Shown here: positions 1 to 8,914 of the stretch, piece after piece | Layout: each line of letters starts with the position of its first letter | Numbering within the stretch: position 1 is the stretch's first letter | Source: an uncultured Oscillospiraceae bacterium | Lineage (GTDB): Bacteria > Bacillota > Clostridia > Oscillospirales > Ruminococcaceae | Direction: 5' to 3' | Length of the DNA: 64,000 nt | NCBI GenBank assembly: GCA_934464775.1 | Contig: CAKSKG010000001.1 | Span: 184,622-248,621, forward strand | Position numbers and translations under genes: made by a program | The notes under the pieces: model-generated | What the model was told of the DNA's origin: nothing | Database searches by the model: none | Seen by the model: the letters and a program-made list of their open reading frames with translations, nothing else

Positions 1-1169
1 TCCAGCGTTCCTCTTGTGATATCGGGCTCCTTATCGGGCTCAAGTGAGCGGTGCATGATAAGCTGATACTTCATGGAAGCCGATGTAAGCTTACAGGAAG
101 CGGTATTTCCGCAGTGGAAGCCCATGAATGTATCTGTATGCTTATAATCGAACTTGCCCTTGATATCGCTCTCATACATATCCGCAGGAACGGAATTATT
201 GATATCCAGCAGTGTAACAACATCATCGGAAACACACTGACCGATATATTCGCTGAGTGCGCCGTAGATATCCACCTCACAGGCAACGGGAATGCCCTTT
301 GATGCAAGTCGGCTGTTCACATAGCAGGGAACGAATCCGAACTGCGTCTGGAACGAGGGCCAGCACTTATTTGCAAACACAACATAGCTGCGCTCACCCT
401 TATGAGCCTCCGCCCAGTCAAGGAGAGTTATCTCATACTGCGCAAGCTTGGGGAGAATGCCCGACATCTTGTTTCCGTCGCCCAGCTCCTTTTCCATATC
501 CGCAACAACAGCGGGGATACGGCTGTCGCCTGCATGAGCATTGAATGTCTCAAAAAGGTCAAGCTCGGAATTTTCCTCTATCTCAACGCCGATATTGTAA
601 AGCTGTCTGATAGGCGCATTGCAGGCAAGGAAGTCCTGCGGACGGGGACCGAAAGAAATGATCTTCAGCGAATTAAGACCCAGCACAGTCCTTGCAACAG
701 GGATAAAGCCGTTTATCATATCCGCAGCCTCATCATATGTACCGACTGGATATTCGGGGATATACGCCTTTACGTTGCGCAGACCCAGATTATAGCTTGC
801 ATTGAGCATACCGCAGTAAGCATCGCCTCTGCCGCCAACCAGATTGCTGCCTGTTTCCTCTGCGGCAGCCACGAACATAACAGGTGCGCCGAACTTCTTT
901 GCAAGGAGAGTTTCGGCTGTTTCGGGGCCGAAGTTTCCGAGGTATACCACCAGTGCATTTACGCCGTTGGACTTTACATCTTCAAGCGCTTTGAGCATAT
1001 CCTTTTCGCTCTCCACCGTCACGGGACATTCATATATCCGGATCCCCTTAGCCTGACAGGCACTTACCACCTTTGCTCTTCTGCCTGCGGAAAGCTCCAT
1101 AGGGAAGCAGTCACGGCTTACGGCAACGATACCCGGCTTAACTTCGGGCATATTGTTCATCTTGTTCAT
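1..1169 (-). CDS. L-fucose/L-arabinose isomerase family protein (5' part; gene continues past the left edge)
   Basis: About 389 codons are present and the carboxy end is cut off by the window edge. The reading opens MNKMNNMPEVKPG and contains the block FANKCWPSFQ followed by ACEVDIYGALSEYIG, then MGFHCGNTA, typical of the aldose-ketose isomerase superfamily of L-fucose and L-arabinose isomerases, where an acidic residue and a histidine bind the divalent metal. The family usually has about 470-500 residues, so roughly a fifth is missing. The start at 1169 has an AAAGGA ribosome site 9 bases upstream; in-frame ATGs at 1160 and 1151 are less well placed. The exact sugar substrate cannot be told from sequence. 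No kinase or transporter gene is visible beside it inside the window. Confidence 0.8.
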   Translation of the reverse strand, partial: MNKMNNMPEVKPGIVAVSRDCFPMELSAGRRAKVVSACQAKGIRIYECPVTVESEKDMLKALEDVKSNGVNALVVYLGNFGPETAETLLAKKFGAPVMFVAAAEETGSNLVGGRGDAYCGMLNASYNLGLRNVKAYIPEYPVGTYDEAADMINGFIPVARTVLGLNSLKIISFGPRPQDFLACNAPIRQLYNIGVEIEENSELDLFETFNAHAGDSRIPAVVADMEKELGDGNKMSGILPKLAQYEITLLDWAEAHKGERSYVVFANKCWPSFQTQFGFVPCYVNSRLASKGIPVACEVDIYGALSEYIGQCVSDDVVTLLDINNSVPADMYESDIKGKFDYKHTDTFMGFHCGNTASCKLTSASMKYQLIMHRSLEPDKEPDITRGTL

Positions 1170-1215
1170 ATCAGCATATCCTTTCAAAAGCGGCACTGCC
1201 GCAGAATTACGTACA

Positions 1216-1249
1216 GAAAAAGCGCCGATGTCCGCAAACAACGGCGCTT
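1216..1249 (-). terminator. Intrinsic terminator-like hairpin
   Basis: An 8-bp stem (AAGCGCCG/CGGCGCTT, 1220-1227 and 1242-1249) is followed on the minus strand by a run of T residues. It would end transcripts coming from the lipoprotein gene before the isomerase gene. Confidence 0.55.
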
Positions 1250-1267
1250 AAACGTCAGTTAAACATT

Positions 1268-1441
1268 TGGTCACCTCTAAAAACCACCGGCTAAAGCCTT
1301 AGTACCTCATCTGCTTGCAGATTTTCCGTCATCTTGCACATAAATTTCTTGACATACGACAGTATGCCTGCGAAATTTCTATACAATCTGACGAAAAATC
1401 TGACTGCGCATCTGAGGCACTATGGTTTTTAGAGGCGACCA
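1268..1441. repeat. 174-bp imperfect palindrome with 19-bp terminal inverted repeats (MITE-like)
   Basis: The ends TGGTCACCTCTAAAAACCA (1268-1286) and TGGTTTTTAGAGGCGACCA (1423-1441) are inverted copies with one mismatch. The similarity continues inward: CCTCA, CAGATTTT, CGTCA and AAATTTC blocks recur in inverted order, leaving a centre of about 20 bases near 1350-1372. It has no coding capacity. It sits downstream of the lipoprotein gene, whose stop codon lies 5 bases beyond its right end. It could be a non-autonomous transposon-type element or a very long 3'-UTR hairpin. Confidence 0.7.
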
Positions 1442-1445
1442 TTTA

Positions 1446-2138
1446 TTATTCCGAATCGGAAGCCTCGGTGGTCTTGCCGCCCACCTGAACGGCAGTCTTG
1501 TTGGCAAGCTCCTTTATATCCACCGAAAGATGTGTACAGTAATAATCGTCAACTCCGTCAACTGTCTGATATGTATATGTCATTGAAGATGTTACGGAAA
1601 AGCTTGAAAGATTCATGACCGTGGTATATTCCAGCGTCATATCAACATTTTCCGTTCCCGTCTGATTAATGGAATACTCGCCGCAGTTATACTTTTTTGA
1701 AAGCTCCTCCAGCTTGCCGTTGTAGTAGTCCATTGCCGTATCCTTGGAGAGCAGGCACACTACCTCTTCCATATAATCATTGAGGACATACTCGTCGTCC
1801 TCGGAGTCATACTTGAATTTATATGTAATTATGGAATCATCGCAGTAATAATACTGGCTGTCCGCAGGCACAAGGCTGCGCACCTCCATGATATCGGTAT
1901 CGGGATTCACACACCAAAGCTCGGTATCGCTCTCGTAATACATTTCCTTCTGATTATTCAGCGCAATGACCTTATTCTGCGGCATACCCAGTCTTATCTT
2001 TGTAAGCACGCCCGAATAAGCAGTTTCCTCTGTCTCGGCTGTTTCTTCCTTTTTGCCGCAGCCCGTAAATGCAGCCGTTATCATAACTGCCGCCGCTGCC
2101 GCCGCTGCGATCCTTTTCAATATATTAAGGCTTTTCAC
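1446..2138 (-). CDS. Putative lipoprotein of unknown function
   Basis: The chosen start is the GTG at 2138, because GGAGG lies 9 bases before it; an upstream ATG at 2159 overlaps that ribosome site. The product of 230 residues begins MKSLNILKR, followed by an alanine-rich hydrophobic stretch and the lipobox FTGC, so it should be exported and lipid-anchored. After a Glu/Thr-rich linker there is a short segment (LTKIRLGMPQNKV) that vaguely resembles the GMs motif of BamE/SmpA-type folds; this is weak. The remainder is Asp/Tyr-rich and not recognised. It lies between the chemotaxis receptor and the isomerase on the same strand, but a hairpin and a gap separate it from the receptor gene. Confidence 0.7.
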   Translation of the reverse strand: MKSLNILKRIAAAAAAAVMITAAFTGCGKKEETAETEETAYSGVLTKIRLGMPQNKVIALNNQKEMYYESDTELWCVNPDTDIMEVRSLVPADSQYYYCDDSIITYKFKYDSEDDEYVLNDYMEEVVCLLSKDTAMDYYNGKLEELSKKYNCGEYSINQTGTENVDMTLEYTTVMNLSSFSVTSSMTYTYQTVDGVDDYYCTHLSVDIKELANKTAVQVGGKTTEASDSE

Positions 2139-2300
2139 CCTGAAATACCTCCAACGCATTTTTTGAATGTCTGTACAGTTTTGCCATTATAGATTATGCT
2201 ATTAATAATATACAACATTTTACCGAAAAAGTCAATAAAATTCTATGAGATTTCAGAAACCTCTTATCAAAGCCGCAGTAAGTATTTTCATTATACAGCA

Positions 2301-2337
2301 ATACCGCATTTTCCGGTCTATGCAGAAAATGCGGTAT
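2301..2337 (-). terminator. Hairpin downstream of the chemotaxis receptor gene
   Basis: A 13-bp perfect stem (ATACCGCATTTTC / GAAAATGCGGTAT) starts just past the receptor stop codon at 2341. The T-run on the minus strand is poor, so it may act as a 3'-end stabiliser as well as a terminator. Similar ATACCG-type hairpins recur between genes in this window. Confidence 0.5.
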
Positions 2338-2340
2338 AAT

Positions 2341-4272
2341 TTATACTCTGAATCTTCTTACCTGACCGTGAAGCATATCCGACTGACCGTTAAGCTCCTC
2401 GCAGGAAGCGGCTATCTCCTCTGCTGTAGCGGAATTCTGCTGTACCACTGCGGAAATATCCCCGATGCCCTTTGTTATCTGCTGAACGGCTGTTGCCTGA
2501 CTTTCCGCAGCCGCAGCGATCCTGTCGATTATAGAGTTTGTGCGCTCGAACATGGAAGTGACCTCGGAAAGCGACTCCGCATTTTCATCGGCAATAACTC
2601 CGCCTGTTTTAACGGCTTCCGCAGTTGCGGCAATAAGAGCCTCCGTCTGGGATACGGCTTCGGAGCTTTTTGACGCAAGATTTCTCACCTCGTCCGCAAC
2701 AACGGCAAAGCCCTTGCCTGCATCACCTGCACGGGCAGCCTCAACAGCCGCATTCAGCGCAAGGATATTGGTCTGGAATGCGATATCGTTGATAGTGTTG
2801 ATTATCTTGCTTATCTCCTGAGATTTCTCGGATATCCTGTCCATAGCGTCAAGCATCTGCTTCATGTGCCTGTTCTGATCGTCCAGCTTTGCGGCAGCAC
2901 CGCCCGAAAGCTCTCTTGCGTTTTTGGCATTGTCCGCAGTTTCACGCACACGTCCCGATATGTCGCCGATAGAAGCCGAAAGCTCCTCAATAGCGGCACC
3001 CTGACGGAGCGTTCCTCCCGCAAGGGACTGACTTCCCTGTGCAGTCTGGGTGGAGCCTTCAAATACCTGCTCCGCAGAAGCGTTGATGTTGGCGATCATC
3101 GCCGAAAGCTCAGCACGGATATGCTCCGCAGCCGTTCCCAGCTGGGCGTACTGTCCCGCATATTCAACTGCCGTTCCGACGGTAAAGTCACCCTCCGCCA
3201 TAGCCGTAAGCACACGGCTGATATCGGAGATATATGTATTCAGCGATTTTTCCGCATCAAAAACCGCTCTGAGGATATCGCCTATCTCGTCATCATTTAT
3301 CTTAACTCCGCTGTTGTCCGAATCCAGTCTGCCCGAAGCTATCTCACCTGCAACACGCTTTACTGCGGAAACAGGCTTGATAACTCTCTTGGATATTACC
3401 GTGCTGCAAATGAAGAGCGCAGCAACAGATACCGCAGCGGCGCATATTATGTCAATTATCATTATTCTGTTTGAAGCGGCGTCAATATCCGCAGTGGGGA
3501 AGCCCGCAAAATACGAACCGATGATATTTCCGTCCGAATCGGTCATAGGCTCATAGGTGCAGGCATAATTGCTTCCGCAGATAACAGCCTCGCCCACATA
3601 AGTTTCTCCCCTGTCAAGAACGGCGGCAGCAATCTTTTCGGACATTTCCGTTCCCACCGCACGCTCGCCGTCACTGTTGATAACAGTAGTTGCGTATCTG
3701 ATATTACCGTTGAAAATAGTGCATTCGCCGTCGGTCTGCTCCTTGATGCTGTCAAGAGCGCCGCTGTCATTCAGATCGTAGCATATATAACAGCCGCCAA
3801 CGGTCTGTCCGTCGCTTTTCACGGAAGTGCTGTAATAATAGTACATAACTCCGCTGTCAGAGGCAAGACCTGTGCTTTCGCCGCCCTCAACGATGCTTTT
3901 GCCTGAGGGAGCTATCTCCGTATTTTTTCCGCTGTGCCAGATCTGGGTGCCGTCAGCACCGTAGAAATATGCAAAAATATTTTCCGAAGCTCCCGCTATC
4001 TCATAAACTCTGCCCAGAAGCTTTCCGTCGCCCGATGAGATCGCAGGTATGAAGTCCTGATTCAGCTTCATTTTTTCAAATATATCGGCAGGCTCGCTTT
4101 CAAGCCTTTCCATATCATTTATGATGACCTTCATGGTGGACTCCGAACGGCTCTCCAATATATCATCACACTGCCTGCGGAAGAGAATATTTGATACGCT
4201 TACAATTATCACGGTAAGCAAAACTATCGCCGCAACAACAGCCCCTATTATTATTCTCCCTAACCTTGTCAT
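2341..4272 (-). CDS. Methyl-accepting chemotaxis protein
   Basis: This 643-residue receptor has the full classical layout. A membrane helix spans about residues 7-30 and an extracellular Cache-like sensor region follows to about 270 (FAYFYGADGTQIWHSG and similar). A second helix follows at about 272-295, then a HAMP linker beginning ISKRVIKPV. The cytoplasmic signalling domain contains the strongly conserved tip FQTNILALNAAVEAARAG and DEVRNLA, which contacts CheA and CheW. It ends shortly after the methylation helices (GQVRRFRV), with no CheR-docking pentapeptide. An AAAGGA ribosome site precedes the start by about 12 bases. It is divergent from ldhA. No other chemotaxis or flagellar genes are visible, so the ligand and the output are unknown. 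Confidence 0.93.
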   Translation of the reverse strand: MTRLGRIIIGAVVAAIVLLTVIIVSVSNILFRRQCDDILESRSESTMKVIINDMERLESEPADIFEKMKLNQDFIPAISSGDGKLLGRVYEIAGASENIFAYFYGADGTQIWHSGKNTEIAPSGKSIVEGGESTGLASDSGVMYYYYSTSVKSDGQTVGGCYICYDLNDSGALDSIKEQTDGECTIFNGNIRYATTVINSDGERAVGTEMSEKIAAAVLDRGETYVGEAVICGSNYACTYEPMTDSDGNIIGSYFAGFPTADIDAASNRIMIIDIICAAAVSVAALFICSTVISKRVIKPVSAVKRVAGEIASGRLDSDNSGVKINDDEIGDILRAVFDAEKSLNTYISDISRVLTAMAEGDFTVGTAVEYAGQYAQLGTAAEHIRAELSAMIANINASAEQVFEGSTQTAQGSQSLAGGTLRQGAAIEELSASIGDISGRVRETADNAKNARELSGGAAAKLDDQNRHMKQMLDAMDRISEKSQEISKIINTINDIAFQTNILALNAAVEAARAGDAGKGFAVVADEVRNLASKSSEAVSQTEALIAATAEAVKTGGVIADENAESLSEVTSMFERTNSIIDRIAAAAESQATAVQQITKGIGDISAVVQQNSATAEEIAASCEELNGQSDMLHGQVRRFRV

Positions 4273-4503
4273 AACAAAACCAGATCCTTTTCCTTTACTT
4301 TACATGAGCGAATATTAATTTTTTGAAAACAATATAATAATACATGCTCACAAAACGTATTTATATTATACATCTCTTTCCATACTTTGTCAACACTTTT
4401 AATATATTATTCATTTTACTAATGTAAAAATATACCGAAAACATTTGTGCATATTATTCCGAATCAAATAAATAATAGCATAAAAACCACAAGGAGAACA
4501 CAA

Positions 4504-5517
4504 ATGGAAGAAATAGCCTTTTTTGACGCAAAACCCTATGATATCGAAAGCTTTGACGCCGCAAATACAAAATATAAAATACATTACTTCGAGGATAAGC
4601 TGAATGAAAACACCGCCCGACTTGCCGAGGGCTGCCGTGCGGTATGTGCTTTTGTGAACGATACGATAGATTCCGCCGTAATTGATATTCTCGCAAAAAG
4701 CGGCGTGAAAGCCATAGCTCTGCGCTGTGCAGGCTACAACAATATCGACCTGAAAAGCGCCTCGGGACGAATGGCTGTGATGCGTGTTCCCGCATATTCA
4801 CCCTATGCCGTGGCAGAGCACGCAGCCGCACTTCTGCTCATGCTGAACCGAAAAATACACAAGGCATATCTCCGCACCCGTGATTTCAATTTCAGCATCG
4901 TGAACCTTACCGGCTTCGATCTCCACGGAAAAACCGCAGGAGTTATCGGCACGGGAAAGATTGGTCTTGCATTTATTGATATCTGCAAGGGCTTTGGCAT
5001 GAAAGTGATTGCATATGACGCATATCCCAACGCTTCGGCAGCCGAAAGCCGCGGCTTTGAGTATGTGAGCCTTGACAGAATTTTCAGTGAAAGCGATGTG
5101 CTGTCGCTCCACTGTCCCCTTACCCCCGATACAAAGTATATCATCGGCGGCGACAGCATAAGCAAGATGAAAAGCAGCGCCATTATCATCAACACTTCTC
5201 GGGGAAAACTTATCGACAGCGAAGAGCTGCTGAAAGCGCTCCGTGAAAAAAGGCTGGGCGGAGCGGGACTTGACGTTTATGAAGAGGAAGCCGACCTTTT
5301 CTTCGAGGACTGCTCCGGAGATATCATCACCGATGATACACTTTCCCTGCTGGTGTCAATGCCCAATGTGATAATCACATCTCATCAGGCATATCTCACG
5401 AAAGAAGCGCTGGCGAATATTGCACAGGTGACTCTTTCAAATCTGGACGAATTTTTCGCATCGGGAGCCGACACAAACGGAAAATACAAAAACAGCGTAA
5501 CGTCAAATCAGTCATAG
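4504..5517 (+). CDS. ldhA: D-lactate dehydrogenase (D-2-hydroxyacid dehydrogenase family)
   Basis: The 337-residue product is an NAD-dependent enzyme reducing pyruvate to D-lactate, a fermentation end step. RCAGYNNIDL in the catalytic domain, the Rossmann motif GTGKIG, HCPLTPDTKY and the late SHQAYLT histidine block are typical of the LdhA branch rather than of SerA. The start at 4504 (MEEIAFFDAK) has AAGGAG 7 bases upstream; the open frame extends 19 codons further but without a ribosome site. It is a single-gene unit, divergent from the chemotaxis gene and ended by a hairpin shared with the convergent acetyltransferase gene. A related hydroxyacid dehydrogenase of other specificity is possible but less likely. 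Confidence 0.87.
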   Translation: MEEIAFFDAKPYDIESFDAANTKYKIHYFEDKLNENTARLAEGCRAVCAFVNDTIDSAVIDILAKSGVKAIALRCAGYNNIDLKSASGRMAVMRVPAYSPYAVAEHAAALLLMLNRKIHKAYLRTRDFNFSIVNLTGFDLHGKTAGVIGTGKIGLAFIDICKGFGMKVIAYDAYPNASAAESRGFEYVSLDRIFSESDVLSLHCPLTPDTKYIIGGDSISKMKSSAIIINTSRGKLIDSEELLKALREKRLGGAGLDVYEEEADLFFEDCSGDIITDDTLSLLVSMPNVIITSHQAYLTKEALANIAQVTLSNLDEFFASGADTNGKYKNSVTSNQS

Positions 5518-5531
5518 CCACATTAAAACAA

Positions 5532-5556
5532 ATACCGCACAAGCTCTGTGCGGTAT
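5532..5556. terminator. Bidirectional hairpin between convergent genes
   Basis: An 11-bp stem (ATACCGCACAA / TTGTGCGGTAT-type, with one imperfect position) sits between the ldhA stop and the acetyltransferase stop. It can serve both strands. Confidence 0.55.
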
Positions 5557-5560
5557 CGTA

Positions 5561-6061
5561 TTAAAGATATTTTTCCATAAGATAAAATTCGCCCTTGCGG
5601 AACATTGCCGTTCCGACAGCTGAAAAGCCGTCCTTTTCGTACAGCCGCAGAGCATACGGATTTCGTGTAAATGCGTCCAGACGAACAGCACCGTATCCTA
5701 ACCTCCGTGCCTGTGCTTCAAGCTGCGAAAGCGTCCGTGCCGCAATGCCCATATTCTGAAAATCGGGGCTTACGCAAAGCTTGTGAAGCACGATATACGG
5801 CACATCGGGCTGCTTCCATGCTCCGTTTTTGTAGCCGTCGTCATACTGATGATTCAGCACGTATATCACTGCGATCCTGCCGTCAATTGTCCCGACGAAA
5901 AGCGTTTCCGCCGCAATGTCGGCTTCAATGTCCGACCTTGCGGGATATATCTCGTCCCACTGGGGTATTCCCGTTTCGTCCATGTGTTTTACGGCACTGC
6001 GGATAAGCCGCATTATTTCATCGGTGTCGGCAGCTGTTCCGCTTCGGAATTTTATTTCCAC
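5561..6061 (-). CDS. GNAT family N-acetyltransferase
   Basis: About 166 residues form one GNAT fold. The acetyl-CoA binding region VSPDFQNMGIAARTLSQLE matches the R/Q-x-x-G-x-G/A signature, and LDAFTRNPYALRLYEKDGF is the usual C-terminal strand-helix block. The substrate cannot be predicted. The GTG at 6061 is preferred because AAGGA lies about 10 bases upstream; a GTG three codons earlier (6070) directly abuts that ribosome site. It is convergent with ldhA and upstream of nothing in the same operon; the following ABC transporter genes lie upstream on the same strand with a hairpin between. Confidence 0.82.
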   Translation of the reverse strand: MEIKFRSGTAADTDEIMRLIRSAVKHMDETGIPQWDEIYPARSDIEADIAAETLFVGTIDGRIAVIYVLNHQYDDGYKNGAWKQPDVPYIVLHKLCVSPDFQNMGIAARTLSQLEAQARRLGYGAVRLDAFTRNPYALRLYEKDGFSAVGTAMFRKGEFYLMEKYL

Positions 6062-6110
6062 AAGATCCACTTCCTTGATAAATGTTCTGCTTAAATCACA
6101 TCATATAATT

Positions 6111-6142
6111 AAGAACCTGTCTTCCTTTTTTCGGGAAAAAGG
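6111..6142. repeat. Solo end of a palindromic element plus a small hairpin
   Basis: AAGAACCTGTCTTC (6111-6124) is identical to the terminal sequence of the palindromic element at 12104-12266 (inverted there). It is followed immediately by a 7-bp hairpin (CCTTTTT/AAAAAGG, 6124-6142). It looks like a truncated copy sitting just after the ABC ATPase stop codon, where it may also serve as a 3' end. Confidence 0.45.
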
Positions 6143-6148
6143 ATAATT

Positions 6149-6913
6149 TTAACGGTTGTTGTATCTTTGCAGGAACTGCTTCGTGCGTTCGTTTTGAGAA
6201 TTTCCGAACACCTCGTCGGGAGTTCCCTGCTCCACGATAACGCCGCCGTCCATGAAAATAACTCTGTTTGCAACATCCCGTGCAAACGCCATTTCATGAG
6301 TAACGATGACCATTGTCATGTTTTCGCCTGCCAGCTCCTTGATAACATTCAGTATCTCCCCCGTAAGCTCGGGGTCAAGAGCGGAGGTAGGCTCGTCAAA
6401 GAAAAGCACCTCGGGATTCAGAGCAAGGGCACGTGCTATCGAAACACGCTGCTGCTGTCCGCCCGAAAGCTCGCAGGGATAAGCGTCGGCTTTTGCTTCA
6501 AGTCCCATTTTTTTCAGAAGCGCACGGGCTGTCTCCTCCGCTTCCTGCTTTGATTTTTTCAGCACGCACATAGGCGCTTCGGTGATGTTTCTCAGCACCG
6601 ACATATGGGGAAAAAGATTGAAGTTCTGAAAAACAAGTCCGATCTTCAGACGAATCTCTTTCAGCTGACTTTTCGGCGCATAAACCGCCGCACCGTTTTC
6701 TTTTGTGCTGACCATATTGATTCCGCAGACATTTATCTCGCCGCTGTCGATATGCTCAAGCTGATTAACACAGCGCAGAAGCGTGGATTTTCCGCTTCCC
6801 GACGGTCCGATCACCGCCAGCACCTCGCCCTTTTCCACATTGAACGATATATCCTTCAGCACCTGATTGGAGCCGAAGCTTTTTGCAATATTTCTGACTT
6901 CAAGTACAGCCAT
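6149..6913 (-). CDS. Polar amino-acid ABC transporter, ATP-binding protein
   Basis: This 254-residue ATPase drives uptake through the permease encoded just upstream. All nucleotide-binding elements are present: Walker A GPSGSGKST, Q-loop VFQNFNLF, signature LSGGQQQRV, Walker B EVLFFDEPTSALD and the switch histidine in IVTHEM. The length and the NLFPHMSV block place it in the GlnQ/HisP/TcyC group. The ATG at 6913 follows an AAAGGTGG ribosome site at 8 bases; a GTG four codons earlier lies inside that site. It is the last gene of the three-gene operon binding protein - permease - ATPase. The transported amino acid (glutamine, cystine, arginine or other) is not determined. Confidence 0.93.
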   Translation of the reverse strand: MAVLEVRNIAKSFGSNQVLKDISFNVEKGEVLAVIGPSGSGKSTLLRCVNQLEHIDSGEINVCGINMVSTKENGAAVYAPKSQLKEIRLKIGLVFQNFNLFPHMSVLRNITEAPMCVLKKSKQEAEETARALLKKMGLEAKADAYPCELSGGQQQRVSIARALALNPEVLFFDEPTSALDPELTGEILNVIKELAGENMTMVIVTHEMAFARDVANRVIFMDGGVIVEQGTPDEVFGNSQNERTKQFLQRYNNR

Positions 6914-6951
6914 TTTATTGTCCACCTTTTTTCGGGAATTTTACGGGGAGA

Positions 6952-7656
6952 TCACTTATAGTAATCCAGCTTTTTCTCGATCAGCGAGAACACTGCGGTA
7001 AGGATAACAGTCATTATCAGATAAAACGCACCTGCAAGGAACAGCGGAGTAAGCGAGCTGTAAAGCTGCATCTGCTGACGTGCTTTAAGGGTTATTTCCT
7101 CGTAGGAGATAACATTCGCAAGTGAGGTATCCTTGATAAGCGTAATGACCTCGTTTGCACTTGCGGGAACAACTCTCTTGAATACCTGCGGCAGGATTAT
7201 CCTGAAAAATGTCTGCACCTTATTGAAGCCCAGCATTGCCGCAGCCTCATACTGTCCCTGTGGGATAGCCTCGATGCCGCCTCTGAATATCTCCGCAAAA
7301 TATGCGGCATAGTTCAGCACAAATGCCACCGTCAGAGCCTTGAACATATAGCCGCTGTCTCTGATGTCCACCATATTTGCAAAGCTGCTGATGAACGACG
7401 GCAGTCCGTCGATAAGCTTCAGATACGGAACGGCGTAATATATCGCAATGATCTGGAGCATGAGAGGGGTTCCTCTCATGATAAGTATGTAAAGATTGAT
7501 AAGCCATGCCAGCGGCTTGAAGCGGCATTTTTTCAGCAGCGATACAACCATTCCCAGCGGAACGGAAAATACCAGCGTGAAAACAAACACTTTCAGCGTC
7601 GGCACAAGAAACTGTATCAGTATTTTCAGGACAGAACCGACCTGTTCGGAGGTCAT
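6952..7656 (-). CDS. Polar amino-acid ABC transporter, permease
   Basis: A 234-residue membrane protein of the HisM/GlnP type, with about five hydrophobic helices. The conserved cytoplasmic EAA loop (EAAAMLGFNKVQTFFRIILPQ) docks the ATPase, and IMRGTPLMLQI is the typical early motif of this family. Only one permease gene is present, so the transporter is probably a homodimer. The start has AAGGGTG upstream. It lies 38 bases before the ATPase gene and is separated from the binding-protein gene by about 106 bases containing a hairpin. Confidence 0.92.
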   Translation of the reverse strand: MTSEQVGSVLKILIQFLVPTLKVFVFTLVFSVPLGMVVSLLKKCRFKPLAWLINLYILIMRGTPLMLQIIAIYYAVPYLKLIDGLPSFISSFANMVDIRDSGYMFKALTVAFVLNYAAYFAEIFRGGIEAIPQGQYEAAAMLGFNKVQTFFRIILPQVFKRVVPASANEVITLIKDTSLANVISYEEITLKARQQMQLYSSLTPLFLAGAFYLIMTVILTAVFSLIEKKLDYYK

Positions 7657-7701
7657 TTCATCACACCCTTAATGACTATTATACTATTATTATAAACACA
7701 G

Positions 7702-7732
7702 CAATACCGTACAGCTTTTCTGCACGGTATTG
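7702..7732 (-). terminator. Hairpin inside the ABC operon
   Basis: A stem (CAATACCGT...ACGGTATTG, 7702-7732, one mismatch) lies between the binding-protein stop and the permease start and lacks a T-run. Such intercistronic hairpins usually give more binding protein than permease by partial termination or by protecting the 5' mRNA; that role is inference. Confidence 0.5.
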
Positions 7733-7762
7733 CCCACACGGTTTTGCAGTTTTTTCCGATGA

Positions 7763-8656
7763 TTATTCAACGATAGTGATATCGCTGCCGAACCACTTTT
7801 CGGAGATCTCGCCGAGAGCACCGTCAGCCTTCATTTCGGAAAGTGTTTCCTGTACCTTGTCGCGGAGAGCGTTATCGTTCTTTCTGAAACCGATAGCGTA
7901 TTCCTCTTCTTCAAGACCGTCGGGGAGGATAGTGTATGCCTTTCCGGAGGAAGAGATCTCGTAGTTTGCAACTACGCTGTCAAGGAATACGGAATCAACA
8001 AGACCCAGATCCAGCTGCTGGAGAGCTTCAACGTTTGTTGCGATAGCGTTGATAGTTACATCAAGTCCGCTGTCCTCAAGGATCTCCTGAGCTGTGGAGC
8101 CGTTCTGAACGGCAACTGTCTTGCCGCTGAGATCAGCCTGAGAAGCGATATCGCTGCCCTCGCCCACAACGAATACCATTGCATTCTTCATGTAAGGCTC
8201 GGAAAGATTCATAGCCTCTTCTCTGGAAGCGTTGATAGACATACCGTTCCAGATGCAGTCGATCTTGCCGAGGTTAAGATCCTCTTCCTTTGTATCCCAG
8301 TTGATAGGCTGCTTTACAAGCTTAACGCCCAGTCTGTTGCATACCTCTTCGGCAACGTCGATATCGAAGCCGACGATCTCATCGTTCTCATCTGTATAGC
8401 CCATAGGCTTGAATGTAGCGTCAAGACCAAGTACGAATTCGCCCGAATCAAGCACCTTCTGCAATGACTCGTCCTCGCCTGCGGCTGTTGTTTCGTCGGA
8501 GCCTTCGGCAGCCTCTGTGTCTGCTGCGGACTCTGCGTCTGTTTCAGCGGCAGCTGATGTTTCTTCTGTATTATCGGAGGAATTTCCGCAGCCTGTAAAT
8601 GCAGCGGCGGAAACTGCCAGAGCGGCAGCAAATGCAAGTACGGATAACTTTTTCAT
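7763..8656 (-). CDS. Polar amino-acid ABC transporter, substrate-binding lipoprotein
   Basis: The 297-residue product begins MKKLSVLAF, then a hydrophobic stretch and the lipobox AFTGC with the lipidated cysteine near residue 23. A Glu/Thr/Ala-rich tether of about 45 residues follows, then a class-3 solute-binding fold: FVLGLDATFKPMGYTDEND, GFDIDVAEEVCNRLG, NLSEPYM and AVQNGSTAQE match the amino-acid group. Carboxylate binding by the LGLDATF and GMS regions is family knowledge. The start at 8656 is chosen because AAAGGA lies 9 bases upstream and overlaps an earlier in-frame ATG at 8674. It is the first gene of the operon. Confidence 0.93.
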   Translation of the reverse strand: MKKLSVLAFAAALAVSAAAFTGCGNSSDNTEETSAAAETDAESAADTEAAEGSDETTAAGEDESLQKVLDSGEFVLGLDATFKPMGYTDENDEIVGFDIDVAEEVCNRLGVKLVKQPINWDTKEEDLNLGKIDCIWNGMSINASREEAMNLSEPYMKNAMVFVVGEGSDIASQADLSGKTVAVQNGSTAQEILEDSGLDVTINAIATNVEALQQLDLGLVDSVFLDSVVANYEISSSGKAYTILPDGLEEEEYAIGFRKNDNALRDKVQETLSEMKADGALGEISEKWFGSDITIVE

Positions 8657-8850
8657 GTTCTTTTTTCCTTTCATTTATCGGCTTATCACTTTACTGTACT
8701 GACATGATAAACCAAAGCTTTACTAAAGAATTATAACATAAAAGTATCGTTACGTCAAGGCTAAAAAACACTTTTTTGCTGATTTCGGGGAGTTTTAGTC
8801 AATTAAACGAATAACACGGCAAATTATCCGCCGCACCGTATCAATACGGC

Positions 8851-8897
8851 AAAAAAAATCGCTTATCGGAGCCTTTGAAAAGCCTGCGGTAAGCGAT
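8851..8897 (-). terminator. Intrinsic terminator of the HD-domain gene
   Basis: An 8-bp outer stem (ATCGCTTA/TAAGCGAT, 8859-8866 and 8890-8897) enclosing an inner stem is followed on the minus strand by eight T residues (8858-8851). Confidence 0.8.
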
Positions 8898-8914
8898 CGT
8901 TATTTCAGTGTAAG

